This document shows positions 1 to 8,072 of a DNA stretch of 25,122 bases, piece after piece; the stretch's first letter is position 1; every line of letters begins with the position of its first letter. The DNA is from Eubacteriales bacterium. GTDB taxonomy: Bacteria > Bacillota > Clostridia > JAQUNY01. The notes beneath the pieces are model-generated. The model saw nothing but the letters and a program-made list of their open reading frames with translations. It had not been told where the DNA came from and did no database searches. The translations under genes were made by a program, and so were the position numbers. The stretch covers positions 1 through 25,122 of the forward strand of contig JAQUNY010000007.1 in the NCBI GenBank assembly GCA_028717405.1, written 5' to 3'.

Positions 1-1904
1 TATAGCGCCTCTATTTCGCCTGCGATGCGGCCTTTTTCTTCCATAAGACTTTGGAGTTTCTCGTAATCGCTTTGATTTTTTTCTTCCTCGGCACAGAGCT
101 GTTTCATGCTTTCCTCCAAATCCTCAATGCTCTTCTCGATTTCAGATGCCTTTGTACTTAAAGAGCGGCTTCTGTTATTTCTATATCCTGCAGCAGAACC
201 CGAAGATTTATCTGAAACAGTGCTGGAGACTTTATTTGGTTCATTGCCTGGAGCAATGCCTGAAGCGGAATTAAATGCAACAATTGTTTTCATCCTGTAC
301 TGCCTGTATTCATCATATGTCCCGCGGAAATCGGTGATCCTGCCGCCGGACATTTCGCAAATCCTTGTTGCAAAGCGGCCTATAAAATAACGATCGTGCG
401 AAACAAAAATCAACGTGCCCGTAAAACCTGAAATTGCCTTTTCGATCCATTCTCTTGACTCTATATCAAGATGGTTAGTGGGTTCGTCCAGTATAAGCAT
501 ATTTATGTCATGCTGCATCAGTATGCACAATTTGAGCCGGCTCTTTTCACCGCCGGAGAGCACCTCTACTCTCTTTAAAACATCATCAGCCCTGAAGTTG
601 TAAGCGGCAAGCCTGTTCCGTGCCGCCTCCTCGCTTAATATAAGTTCATGCCTGACAGTATCAAGCACTGTATACTGCGGTTTTTCAAAAACGACGTTCT
701 GATGCAGGATGCCGGCTTTTACGCCTTCACCTGTTTTAATATAACCGGAATCCGGGTCTTCCAATCCGGCTATCATCCTGATCAAGGAGGTCTTCCCGCA
801 ACCGTTGCAGCCGATCAAAGCAACTCTTTCATCCTTAGTGACGGCGAGATGCAGCCCTTCCGCGATGCGGATATCTCCATAGCTTTTATACAGATTTTTT
901 ATAACAACAGCGTCATTTCCCCTGAATCTGGTCCCCTTGAATCCTGTTGAGATATTTCTCTTTTTGACTGGTTTTTCTGCAGTTTCCAGTCTTTCGATCC
1001 TTTTTTCAATTGCAAAAGCCCTTTTGTGTAAAGCCGGATTGTCAGATCCCCTTGCCCAGTCATGCATCCTGCGGGCAGCGGCTTCAAGCTGCCTGACTTT
1101 CTTCTGCTCCTGCTCATAAGCTTCAAGCTTCTGAATGCGGCGGCTTTCTTTTTCTTTCACATAGTAAGAATAGTTGCCCTCGTAGAATTCAGCTGTTCCA
1201 TCAACTATTTCAATGATCCTGCTGACTGTCCTGTCAAGGAAGTATCTGTCATGAGATATGGCAATCACTGTGCCCCTGAATTCACGGATGTATTCCTCAA
1301 GCCATTCGACCGATTCCATGTCCAGATGATTGGTCGGTTCGTCCAGCAGCAGCATATCAGGCTGTTCAAGTATAATCCTCCCCAGGTTGATACGGGTCTT
1401 CTCCCCTCCGCTTAAAAGCCTGAATGGATTGTCCAGCATTTCTTTGCTGATCCCAAGTCCGTTGCAGATACGTGCTTCAGTTACCGCCGTCACATACCCG
1501 CCGGCTGTTTCAAAGGCACTTTGCACCTCGCCATAGCGCTTGAGTATTTGGACCTCGCGTTTGGTTCCCGGGTTTGCTTCAAGCTGCATGCTTAATTCGC
1601 GTAATTCAGCCTTCATGGAAAATATAGCTGAAAATGCCGTCTCGAGCACATCCCTTCCCGTAAACCCCGAAGGATATTCGGGTATCTGCTCCAGGAGTCC
1701 GATTTTCAATGCAGACGGGATCGCTGCTGTGCCGCCTTCATATGGTAAAGTCCCTGCCATTACCTTAAACAGAGTAGTCTTTCCCGCCCCGTTGCTGCCG
1801 AGAAGTCCGATTTTTTCATTATTGTAAACCTGAAAGGAGATTCCTTTCAGCACATGATTTGTCCCGTAATACTTATGAAGCTCGCTGACATCAACTGCTG
1901 CCAT
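1..1904 (-). CDS. ABC-F family ATPase (partial, C-terminus off the left edge)
   Basis: Soluble twin-ABC protein of the ABC-F family, whose members act on the ribosome as translation factors or antibiotic-protection proteins rather than as transporters; no membrane segment is seen. 634 codons are in the window and the frame is open at the edge. The first ABC has P-loop GSNGAGKTT near residue 37, signature LSGGEKTR and Walker B LLLDEPTNHLD. A charged linker of the ABC-F type follows, including RMHDWARGSDNPALHKRAF. The second ABC has P-loop GCNGCGKTS, signature LSGGEKSR and Walker B LILDEPTNHLD. After it comes a Ser/Gly/Ala-rich stretch and then a coiled coil, as in Uup/YdiF-type members. ATG at 1904 is chosen; an in-frame ATG at 1913 sits only 3 nt from the GGAGG at 1917-1921. 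The subfamily (housekeeping or resistance) cannot be settled by eye. Confidence 0.93.
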   Translation of the reverse strand, partial: MAAVDVSELHKYYGTNHVLKGISFQVYNNEKIGLLGSNGAGKTTLFKVMAGTLPYEGGTAAIPSALKIGLLEQIPEYPSGFTGRDVLETAFSAIFSMKAELRELSMQLEANPGTKREVQILKRYGEVQSAFETAGGYVTAVTEARICNGLGISKEMLDNPFRLLSGGEKTRINLGRIILEQPDMLLLDEPTNHLDMESVEWLEEYIREFRGTVIAISHDRYFLDRTVSRIIEIVDGTAEFYEGNYSYYVKEKESRRIQKLEAYEQEQKKVRQLEAAARRMHDWARGSDNPALHKRAFAIEKRIERLETAEKPVKKRNISTGFKGTRFRGNDAVVIKNLYKSYGDIRIAEGLHLAVTKDERVALIGCNGCGKTSLIRMIAGLEDPDSGYIKTGEGVKAGILHQNVVFEKPQYTVLDTVRHELILSEEAARNRLAAYNFRADDVLKRVEVLSGGEKSRLKLCILMQHDINMLILDEPTNHLDIESREWIEKAISGFTGTLIFVSHDRYFIGRFATRICEMSGGRITDFRGTYDEYRQYRMKTIVAFNSASGIAPGNEPNKVSSTVSDKSSGSAAGYRNNRSRSLSTKASEIEKSIEDLEESMKQLCAEEEKNQSDYEKLQSLMEEKGRIAGEIEAL

Positions 1905-2030
1905 GCTGATCATCCGCCTCCGGATCTTGATTATATTTCATTGCAAGGCGCATTGCAAATGTCAGGCGGATAGCGTGTCAGGCTGGTCAGATGTCCGGCG
2001 GATCAGATGTTCGGATCAGGCTGGGCAGAC

Positions 2031-2084
2031 GGCTCAGGCAGCTCATACGGCTCATATGGCTCATATGGCTCAGACGGCTCGGGC
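2031..2084. repeat. 9-bp tandem repeat, about six units
   Basis: Six consecutive 9-bp units related to GGCTCATAT lie in the gap between the M55 peptidase gene and the ABC-F gene; the third and fourth are identical and the others differ at one to three positions. Looser related copies (TCAGGCTG, GATCAGATG) continue to the left from about 1970. The array would lie in the 5' leader of the ABC-F transcript if the proposed upstream promoter is real. The rest of the 1905-2181 gap holds nothing else recognisable. Confidence 0.8.
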
Positions 2085-2132
2085 GAACAGGCTGACGTGT
2101 GGATTACTCCAAAGATATTTAGCTTTATAGGC

Positions 2133-2162
2133 GTTATAATAATAAAGACGGCACAATAACAA
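2133..2162 (-). promoter_or_regulatory. possible promoter for the ABC-F gene
   Basis: On the minus strand TTGTTA (2162-2157) and TATAAC (2138-2133) are separated by 18 bp, leaving a leader of roughly 220 nt before the ABC-F start. A long leader fits the attenuation control known for some ABC-F genes, but I see no clear leader peptide or terminator/antiterminator pair. Hexamer matches are moderate. Confidence 0.35.
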
Positions 2163-2181
2163 CAGCAGAAGCCAAAGACTA

Positions 2182-3021
2182 TTATTTTTCAACCACTTCA
2201 GCGCATTTTAATTTCCTTGCCCAGTATTCTGCCCATGCCTCTGTTGTTCTTGATTTGATGATTGTTGTGGTGCCCCCGGAAATAGAATCCGGATATAGTT
2301 CTTCGTAGGCGCTGCGGTAAGGCCCTTCATTTAATACGATTTCAAGCCGTGTGCCGGTTTCTGCTCTATACGGTCTGACTTCGGGAGGGTCAGTAACAAT
2401 TTTTCCTGCTGCTTCATAAATCATCTTCGATGTAAGCTCCAATGAATAACAGATAGCTCCGTTTTCGCAAAGTGATGCTTTTACGGCAACTGTCCTCACT
2501 CCCGGTATAAGTTTTTCGGCTTCTGCGGCACCTTCAGAATCCGCTGTCACCATAAGCAACGGAACATTATAGTCACCTGCTATGGCTGCCTCGATTCCTA
2601 TTTCGCCAACAGAAATACCATTAAGCTTGATTTCCCTGATATCCGGCTCATATGTGTGATTTAGAAGCGCTCCCGGTGTCCCTGCTTTGGAATGAAACCC
2701 AATGAGGATCAGCCCGTCAAAAGTATTATCAAGGCCACCTGCCCAATTTTCTGTATAGGGAGGCTTGCCGCATATGGCACTAGTGTTGGCGGGCAGCTTA
2801 TCCAGGTCAATGTTCCTGCCATGAAAATGGTCGTCATAAATAACGATCTCACCGGCTCCGCCGTGGTTCAGACCTGTTACGGCAGACATCAGGTCTGACA
2901 TAAACATTTTCTTTCCGAAATCGAATTCGGATTTGCCTGGTTCAGCCTGTTCATAGCTCACGACCCCACTGACTCCCTCCATATCACATCTGATCATATA
3001 TTTTTTGCCGGTCTTCAACAT
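2182..3021 (-). CDS. M55 family D-aminopeptidase (DppA-like)
   Basis: Zinc aminopeptidase of family M55, whose type member is Bacillus subtilis DppA; family members release N-terminal D-amino acids (D-Ala) from short peptides and are thought to help recycle peptidoglycan peptides. The protein is 279 aa, the normal size. The expected metal-site and catalytic residues are all present: D13 and E15 in the DMEG motif, H65 after YDD, H110 in GFHS, H122 in LLNHTYEP and E140 in VGEIG. No signal peptide is seen, so it is probably cytoplasmic. The gene lies 48 bp behind the FAD oxidoreductase gene on the same strand, with a purine-rich AGAGAGGGG ahead of the ATG, so the two are probably co-transcribed. 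The substrate in this context is unknown. Confidence 0.93.
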   Translation of the reverse strand: MLKTGKKYMIRCDMEGVSGVVSYEQAEPGKSEFDFGKKMFMSDLMSAVTGLNHGGAGEIVIYDDHFHGRNIDLDKLPANTSAICGKPPYTENWAGGLDNTFDGLILIGFHSKAGTPGALLNHTYEPDIREIKLNGISVGEIGIEAAIAGDYNVPLLMVTADSEGAAEAEKLIPGVRTVAVKASLCENGAICYSLELTSKMIYEAAGKIVTDPPEVRPYRAETGTRLEIVLNEGPYRSAYEELYPDSISGGTTTIIKSRTTEAWAEYWARKLKCAEVVEK

Positions 3022-3069
3022 ATCCCTGCTGCCCCTCTCTTTCGCCTGCTGCTCCTGCCTGTGTTTAAC

Positions 3070-4512
3070 CTAAATACGTGCGCCTTGTTCCCTGAGCTGT
3101 TTTCTCAGTATCTGAACATCAATATCCCTTGCGGCGCCTACATTTTCATTAACACATATGGCCGCTGCCGTACCGGCCGCTTCACCGCTGACCATGCACG
3201 GTATAGTCGGACGTGTGCAGCCGGCAGCCTCACGCGTACTTGAGATGCATCTGCCTGCAAGCAACAGATTATCAACTCCTTTTGCCACCAGACACCTGTA
3301 AGGTATATTGAAATACCATTCATCCTTCTGCGGGATTTCCTTTACTTCATTGGGCAGAGGATGTATGTCTATCGGATGGCAGCCTTTGCCAATCGTATCC
3401 TCAAATTCACGCTGCAACAAGATGTCGGCCACATTCATTTTGTATTCGCCCTCAAAGTGCCTCGTTTCCCTCACTCCGGCCTGCGGTACATCAAGAACAA
3501 AGGCGTTTTTAAATCCCGGCAGCGAATGCATTTCATCAACAAGGCTCTTTGCGGCAGTCATAACATCATATTCTGCCTGCGTAAGTTCCTCTGTATCCAG
3601 TCCGTTCCTGCTTCCCTTTACAGAGATACATCCTATCATTATCCCTTTACGAGGGTAATTGTAAATCTGGAATGTCCTTCCGGAAGGAGCTTTACCAAGC
3701 CCTATCATCATCTCGCCTCTTTCATGCGCTTTGATGAATTCCTCATATGTCTGCAATCCGAACCGCTGAACGGCAAAGGCCTCCGGATGCTTTTTGATAT
3801 GGGCTACATACCCGTCAAAGTCGACTCCTCCAATACGGAACATCGATCCGATGTTCTGCAGGGTGCCAAGTGCCGACAATCCCTGTTTATATACCGCATC
3901 TTCGGGACCGACTCCCAACGTGAAACGGACTCCGGCCATGGCTGCCAAATCGCCGTCTCCTGTCGCGTCAATAAAATATCTTCCGGCATATCCCTGTCTT
4001 CCGTTTTTTACCTGTACCGCAACTCCGGTTATTGCACCGTCCTCCCTGAACACGCCGCATACCGGGGAATGGAGCATCACATGCACTCCTGCCTCTTTCA
4101 TCATGTCAAAAAGCATTATCTTGAATTCATGGCTGTCGGTATAAACATAGCTTGCCGCCGTGCCTCCGGTTCCTACTGCAGCGCCGTTTTCAAGCAGGCG
4201 ATGTATCATTTCGAGCGGGATACCTCCGACAAGGCGGACTCTTTCAGGATCATTTCTGAGTGTTTCAACAATTTTCGTCTGTGTGTCCGCATCCTTTCCG
4301 TGCATAATGGCCTTTGTCAGCCCTGCATTTCCTGCGCTCATCATGCCGCCCAAAAAATATCCGCCCTCCAGAAGGAGCGTTGACACGCCACTCCTTGCAG
4401 CTGCTATTGCAGCTACGCAGCCCGCAGTGCCTCCTCCACAAACGATTACATCATACTCCCCGGCAATCCTTACCTCGATCTCAGTTTTAATGACATCTCC
4501 TGCTTTCAGCAT
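3070..4512 (-). CDS. FAD-dependent oxidoreductase (FAD_oxidored, PF12831-like)
   Basis: 480-aa flavoprotein. The N-terminus carries a Rossmann dinucleotide fold: GGGTAG at 26-31 after strand YDVIVC, with acidic E49 closing the second strand (STLLLEGG). An ATGDGD motif at 184-189 and a C-terminal block with ISSTREAAGCTRP and GEAAGTAAA complete the FAD-binding pattern of the PF12831 group, often found beside carbohydrate genes in Firmicutes. No signal peptide is visible. Substrate and electron acceptor cannot be inferred. It sits between the TIM-barrel isomerase gene (141 bp upstream, with a tandem repeat in the gap) and the M55 peptidase gene (48 bp downstream), all in one direction. A GGGAG about 6 nt before the ATG supports the start. 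Confidence 0.88.
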   Translation of the reverse strand: MLKAGDVIKTEIEVRIAGEYDVIVCGGGTAGCVAAIAAARSGVSTLLLEGGYFLGGMMSAGNAGLTKAIMHGKDADTQTKIVETLRNDPERVRLVGGIPLEMIHRLLENGAAVGTGGTAASYVYTDSHEFKIMLFDMMKEAGVHVMLHSPVCGVFREDGAITGVAVQVKNGRQGYAGRYFIDATGDGDLAAMAGVRFTLGVGPEDAVYKQGLSALGTLQNIGSMFRIGGVDFDGYVAHIKKHPEAFAVQRFGLQTYEEFIKAHERGEMMIGLGKAPSGRTFQIYNYPRKGIMIGCISVKGSRNGLDTEELTQAEYDVMTAAKSLVDEMHSLPGFKNAFVLDVPQAGVRETRHFEGEYKMNVADILLQREFEDTIGKGCHPIDIHPLPNEVKEIPQKDEWYFNIPYRCLVAKGVDNLLLAGRCISSTREAAGCTRPTIPCMVSGEAAGTAAAICVNENVGAARDIDVQILRKQLREQGARI

Positions 4513-4551
4513 CCCTGGCTCCCTCTTATCCCAAATTGTATTAATTACCTT

Positions 4552-4611
4552 TTTGATCGCTCCGCCTCATATCGCTCTACTTCATATCGCTCTACTTCAT
4601 ATCGCTCCACT
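4552..4611. repeat. 15-bp tandem repeat, three near-perfect copies plus one degenerate
   Basis: Units of 15 bp (TCATATCGCTCTACT) at 4567-4581, 4582-4596 and 4597-4611; the first two are identical and the third has one change. A degenerate copy lies at 4552-4566. The array occupies the 141-bp gap between the isomerase gene and the FAD oxidoreductase gene, so it would lie in the untranslated part of a shared message. The units are directly adjacent with no spacers, so this is not CRISPR. Confidence 0.9.
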
Positions 4612-4653
4612 TACTCAGTTCTACTTGTTTAGCTCTGCTTATTATGCAGTTTT

Positions 4654-5559
4654 TTATACTTCCTTCCAGGCTTCATCAAGCCTTTTCATGCTGTCAGCTA
4701 TCGTATATTCGACAGACTTCCCCGGGAAGGGTATCATTTCTATAATTAAAGGGTTTCTTTTCGACTTATCAAGGTATCCTGCCTTAAGCAGGCTTTCCAG
4801 TATTATCTTAAGCTCAGGCACATCAATTTCTCCGCCTTCGATCCCGAACGGCGGGTGCATATCCCCATATAAAGGGTGTTTTTTATCTTTTAGAATACAA
4901 TTGCCCAGATGGACTCTCTTTATATACCTGCCACATTCGGATATAGCTTCTTTGAAATCCTCAAACATAAGCGGCAGATGTGCTGCATCCAACTCTATAC
5001 CGATATTGCCGACCTCAGGTTCAAGTTCCTCCATCAGTTCAACACACTCGCTTATTGGGCCGTAAAGGAATTTTTTGTCAATTTCCCTGTCAAAAGGCTC
5101 AAGCAATGCAGTTATTCCATGCGGTTTGAGAACGCCGCAAAACCAGCGGCAAAATTCCTTGAAGCTCTCTCTTGCAGCAGGCCTGTTGCCGGGCAAATCT
5201 GCGCCGGAAACAAAAACAAATCCTGTTGCCTTTATTGCTGCCGCCATGTCGACCTGATCCCGGATCACGATCTTTGATATTGCCTTCTCCTGCGGATCAA
5301 GAGACGCAAGCGAAATCTTCCTGTTCGGAAAAAGGTGTAACGCATATGCGATATCTTTGCCACAGCCCCTGACTTTGCCTATAAGCCTTTGACGCCTGTC
5401 TTCCCCATACGGCAGGCAACAATCCAGGGATTCAATATCATTTCTTGCCACAAATTTTTCAAGTGTGTCTGCATGATAATCCGGATCTGCGGTGCTCCCG
5501 GGATAAAGCATATGATGAACAAGCCCTATCTTTGAATATTCCCTGATGTTTTCATCCAT
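4654..5559 (-). CDS. sugar phosphate isomerase/epimerase (xylose isomerase-like TIM barrel)
   Basis: 301-aa TIM-barrel protein of the AP_endonuc_2/IolE-like superfamily, which isomerises or epimerises sugars and inositols with a divalent metal. The usual four metal-ligand positions can be assigned: E154 (ALLEPFD), D191 (IELDAAHLP), H217 (RVHLGN) and E274 (LIIEMIPF). No export signal is seen. It is the first gene after the AraC gene's 3' end and heads a run with the FAD oxidoreductase and M55 peptidase. A promoter-like TATAAT lies about 65 nt upstream, with an inverted repeat at the predicted transcription start. The exact substrate is unknown; a role in catabolism of a sugar or sugar acid is inferred from context. 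Confidence 0.88.
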   Translation of the reverse strand: MDENIREYSKIGLVHHMLYPGSTADPDYHADTLEKFVARNDIESLDCCLPYGEDRRQRLIGKVRGCGKDIAYALHLFPNRKISLASLDPQEKAISKIVIRDQVDMAAAIKATGFVFVSGADLPGNRPAARESFKEFCRWFCGVLKPHGITALLEPFDREIDKKFLYGPISECVELMEELEPEVGNIGIELDAAHLPLMFEDFKEAISECGRYIKRVHLGNCILKDKKHPLYGDMHPPFGIEGGEIDVPELKIILESLLKAGYLDKSKRNPLIIEMIPFPGKSVEYTIADSMKRLDEAWKEV

Positions 5560-5582
5560 CTATAATTCTGCTTTCTATATGT

Positions 5583-5626
5583 TTTTAAGGGGTATACATT
5601 TAAAGTGCTTCCCCTAAAATATTATA
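5583..5626 (-). promoter_or_regulatory. -10 element with an overlapping leader inverted repeat
   Basis: On the minus strand a perfect TATAAT (5626-5621) is followed at the expected start point by an inverted repeat: TTTTAGGGG, an 18-nt middle, then CCCCTTAAAA (5619-5583), pairing with one bulged base. No good -35 hexamer stands 17 bp upstream, which fits a promoter needing an activator such as the neighbouring AraC protein. The repeat could be an operator or a 5' stem-loop. The rest of the 5560-5770 gap shows nothing else clear. Confidence 0.5.
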
Positions 5627-5770
5627 TCTTTTTGAGCATATTTTTCTTGCACTATTGTGATATTTATTTAACTCCTGTAAAGGTCAGCCGGTTGAACATA
5701 AAAATTCACATACCACGATCTCTGACAGTATTTACTTTTTGCGCAAGGTATTACTGTACCAAATCCTGTA

Positions 5771-6670
5771 TTAAATAGATGCTGCCTCTTCGGGATTCCT
5801 CTTTTTATATTCCGCCGGCGTCATTTTGTATTTGCTGCCGAACGAACGGTAAAAATATCCAAGGTGATTAAATCCTGAATCAAAGCAAACGTCAATAATA
5901 TCACTGTCTGAATTATGCAACAGGTTGGCCGCGTAGTTCAGGCGCAAATCATTGATAAACCCGGAGGGGGACATGCCGTAATATTTTTTGATCACTCTGG
6001 CTATGTGTTCTCTGCTGATATTCGATATCTCAGACATCCGGTGTATACCCGCGATGAAATTTTCCGGTTTACACATTTCGCTGCGGAGATGCCTTAGCCA
6101 CAAAGGGTAATCATTGTGTTTACTGTAATCATACGAAATGAAATATCTGTAGATAATATTTGACAGCATTATCCTGAGTGCTGCGTTTTTATGTGTGGTA
6201 TCATCTCTTTTAATCGCGTTGAATGCTGTAAGTTCGATCTTTAAACGGTTTTTCTCAGACAAAGCCAGTGTAATGCAAGGTGAAACCGGCGCCAGGAGGA
6301 GCTTGTTAAAATCAAAACAGCCCTTGAAACAGTTGATCAGCATATCAGTTATTCCGGCTCTGAAGGTCACATTGATATATTGGCAGTCACTTCCATTGAT
6401 AGCTTTTCCGTTATTGCCGCCAGATATCTCCTGGGTATCCTGCTCATAATAATGCTTATCCCCCGGGCGAACAAACACAAGCGAGCCGTCTGAAATCCAT
6501 TGTTTTTCTCCATTTACATTATGGACGGCATTTCCCTTTACAACGAGAAACATTTCATAAAAATCGTGGTAATGCGGGCCATGGGCATCTTTCAGGCTGC
6601 TCCTGAAATTATACCTGCCGTCATGGTCCTGATTGATGATGTTATTTGCCAGCAGTTTAATAAATTCCAT
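5771..6670 (-). CDS. AraC family transcriptional regulator with cupin-like sensor domain
   Basis: 299-aa AraC/XylS-type regulator. The N-terminal half looks like an AraC-binding cupin: HGPHYHDFYEM at 30-40, a turn VNGEKQW, and FVRPGDKHYY. The C-terminal 100 residues hold two helix-turn-helix units, the first around 211-231 (MSEISNISREHIARVIKKYY) and the second around 257-279 (DVCFDSGFNHLGYFYRSF), followed by the family motif MTPAEYKKRN. It lies upstream of the isomerase/FAD oxidoreductase/M55 peptidase run on the same strand and is their likely regulator, responding to a sugar; this is inferred. The ribosome binding site before the ATG at 6670 is weak (GGAT). Confidence 0.93.
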   Translation of the reverse strand: MEFIKLLANNIINQDHDGRYNFRSSLKDAHGPHYHDFYEMFLVVKGNAVHNVNGEKQWISDGSLVFVRPGDKHYYEQDTQEISGGNNGKAINGSDCQYINVTFRAGITDMLINCFKGCFDFNKLLLAPVSPCITLALSEKNRLKIELTAFNAIKRDDTTHKNAALRIMLSNIIYRYFISYDYSKHNDYPLWLRHLRSEMCKPENFIAGIHRMSEISNISREHIARVIKKYYGMSPSGFINDLRLNYAANLLHNSDSDIIDVCFDSGFNHLGYFYRSFGSKYKMTPAEYKKRNPEEAASI

Positions 6671-6806
6671 ATTAATATCCAGCCCATATATTTACTTAAT
6701 TTTACAGCTTATGCTATATATTTTAGTCTGTTTACTCAGTTTGTAATCAAGTCCATCTTGCGCGTGATGCCATGTTGCCTGCCAGGCACCACTTTCACCT
6801 GTTTTT

Positions 6807-8027
6807 TTACAACGCCCAAAGAGGAATAATATAATTTTTATCTTTTAGCGGCATAATATCGTGTGCCATGCAGATTACCCCGCCTTCGCCTATATTCACG
6901 CCCTTAAGGCTATCCAACATTGAAAAATTCTTTATATCGCCTGGGTCTGGTTCTGCCGTCGTCTTTATCTCAATCGGATAGAGCGTGTTGTTCTCATATA
7001 TCAGCAAATCGATTTCTTTCTGATGCCCGTCCCGTAAAAAATATAAATCTGCTTCCAGCCCCGAGTTTGTATAGCTTTTCAATATCTCAGAGATAACGAA
7101 GCTCTCATAAAAGTACCCTTTCATTGCCCCGTTTGACAGCGTTTCGGGCGTAAGCCACCGCGTCAGATAGGCCGCAAGCCCTATATCTAAAAAATGCAGC
7201 ATCGGCGTTTTGACAGCCCGTTTTATCGCGTTGTTGCTGTAGGGTTTTAAAAGATATACAATTCCGCTTGTTTTTAATATGGAAAGCCATCTTTTAGCCG
7301 TAGGCTCGCTTATTCCCACATCTTTCGCAATTGAAGAGAGGTTCAGCATTTGTCCGGTCATGGCGGCGCATACTGTCATAAATTTCAAAAAACTTTCTTC
7401 ATCTGCTACCTGTGTCAATTTGCGGACGTCACGTTCTATATATGTTTTCGTGTAATCTGCATAAAACTCCTGCCATTTGAAATCGGGGTTCGCCACAAGT
7501 TCAGGCATACACCCCCGGTGGATGATTTCCCAGGTGTGGGCGACGTTGAACTGTGATTTGCCAGTTTTGTGTGCTTTCAGATATTCAAGAGTGGGAATAA
7601 AAGGCTTTTTCCAACTCTCCCCGTTTATTTCTCTCAGCGATAATCCGAGCAGTTCTAAAATCCCTGCCCTGCCCGCTAAACTCTCGGTGACATTTTGCAT
7701 AAGCTCGAAGCTCTGAGATCCTGTCAGGAAAAAGTCTCCCTTATTCCGGCTTTTATCAAGCAGAATCTTGATATAATGAAAAATGACAGGAGCGTATTGC
7801 ACCTTATCAATAAAAACAGGCGGCGGATAAAAATCGAAAAACACGGATGGTTCCTCAACGGCGCGGCGGCGTGTGGTTAAATCGTCAAATGTGATTTTTG
7901 TGACATCGGGTTTCAGGTTTTCTATCAGAGTGGTTTTGCCCACCTGCCTGGCGCCTGTCACAACAACAGCGCCTTTCATTTTCGCGCGTTCTAAAACCGC
8001 GTTTTCAATATGTCGTTTTATATACAT
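6807..8027 (-). CDS. AAA_14/DUF4143 ATPase with altered Walker B
   Basis: 406-aa ATPase of the AAA_14-DUF4143 family, common stand-alone genes of uncertain function. Walker A GARQVGKT is at 25-32. The Walker B site reads VFIDKVQ where the family normally has a D-E pair, so the second acidic residue is Lys75 (codon at 7803-7805). A winged-helix segment (LSSIAKDVGISEPTAKRWL) lies around 230-250. The C-terminal DUF4143 region ends in a PD-(D/E)XK-like set: E308, D340 in KEIDLLI, and E353/K355 in PIEIKTT. ATG at 8027 is chosen because GAGGG stands 6 nt upstream; an in-frame TTG at 8042 is too close to its nearest SD-like sequence. It has its own strong promoter and no obvious link to its neighbours, so it may be an acquired single gene. 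Confidence 0.9.
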   Translation of the reverse strand: MYIKRHIENAVLERAKMKGAVVVTGARQVGKTTLIENLKPDVTKITFDDLTTRRRAVEEPSVFFDFYPPPVFIDKVQYAPVIFHYIKILLDKSRNKGDFFLTGSQSFELMQNVTESLAGRAGILELLGLSLREINGESWKKPFIPTLEYLKAHKTGKSQFNVAHTWEIIHRGCMPELVANPDFKWQEFYADYTKTYIERDVRKLTQVADEESFLKFMTVCAAMTGQMLNLSSIAKDVGISEPTAKRWLSILKTSGIVYLLKPYSNNAIKRAVKTPMLHFLDIGLAAYLTRWLTPETLSNGAMKGYFYESFVISEILKSYTNSGLEADLYFLRDGHQKEIDLLIYENNTLYPIEIKTTAEPDPGDIKNFSMLDSLKGVNIGEGGVICMAHDIMPLKDKNYIIPLWAL

Positions 8028-8072
8028 TGCAAACCCTCGCAAAACCTCTTTTGTGATATTATAACATTTAAT

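Noticed and set aside
3361..4383. Long plus-strand ORF of 340 codons opposite the FAD oxidoreductase
   Set aside because: It has no recognisable motif and lies antisense to a gene with clear FAD-binding motifs; it is a shadow frame.
4552..4611. CRISPR array
   Set aside because: The units are 15 bp, directly adjacent and without spacers, and no cas genes are present.
4160..5065. Plus-strand ORF of 301 codons spanning two genes and the 15-bp repeat
   Set aside because: It is a Ser/Pro/Ile-rich shadow across two well-supported minus-strand genes; no ribosome binding site or domain is seen.
6776..6788. Palindrome TGCCT-GCC-AGGCA after the DUF4143 gene as terminator
   Set aside because: The stem is only 5 bp and there is no T-run after it on the minus strand; the nearby T7 run is on the plus strand, where no gene ends.
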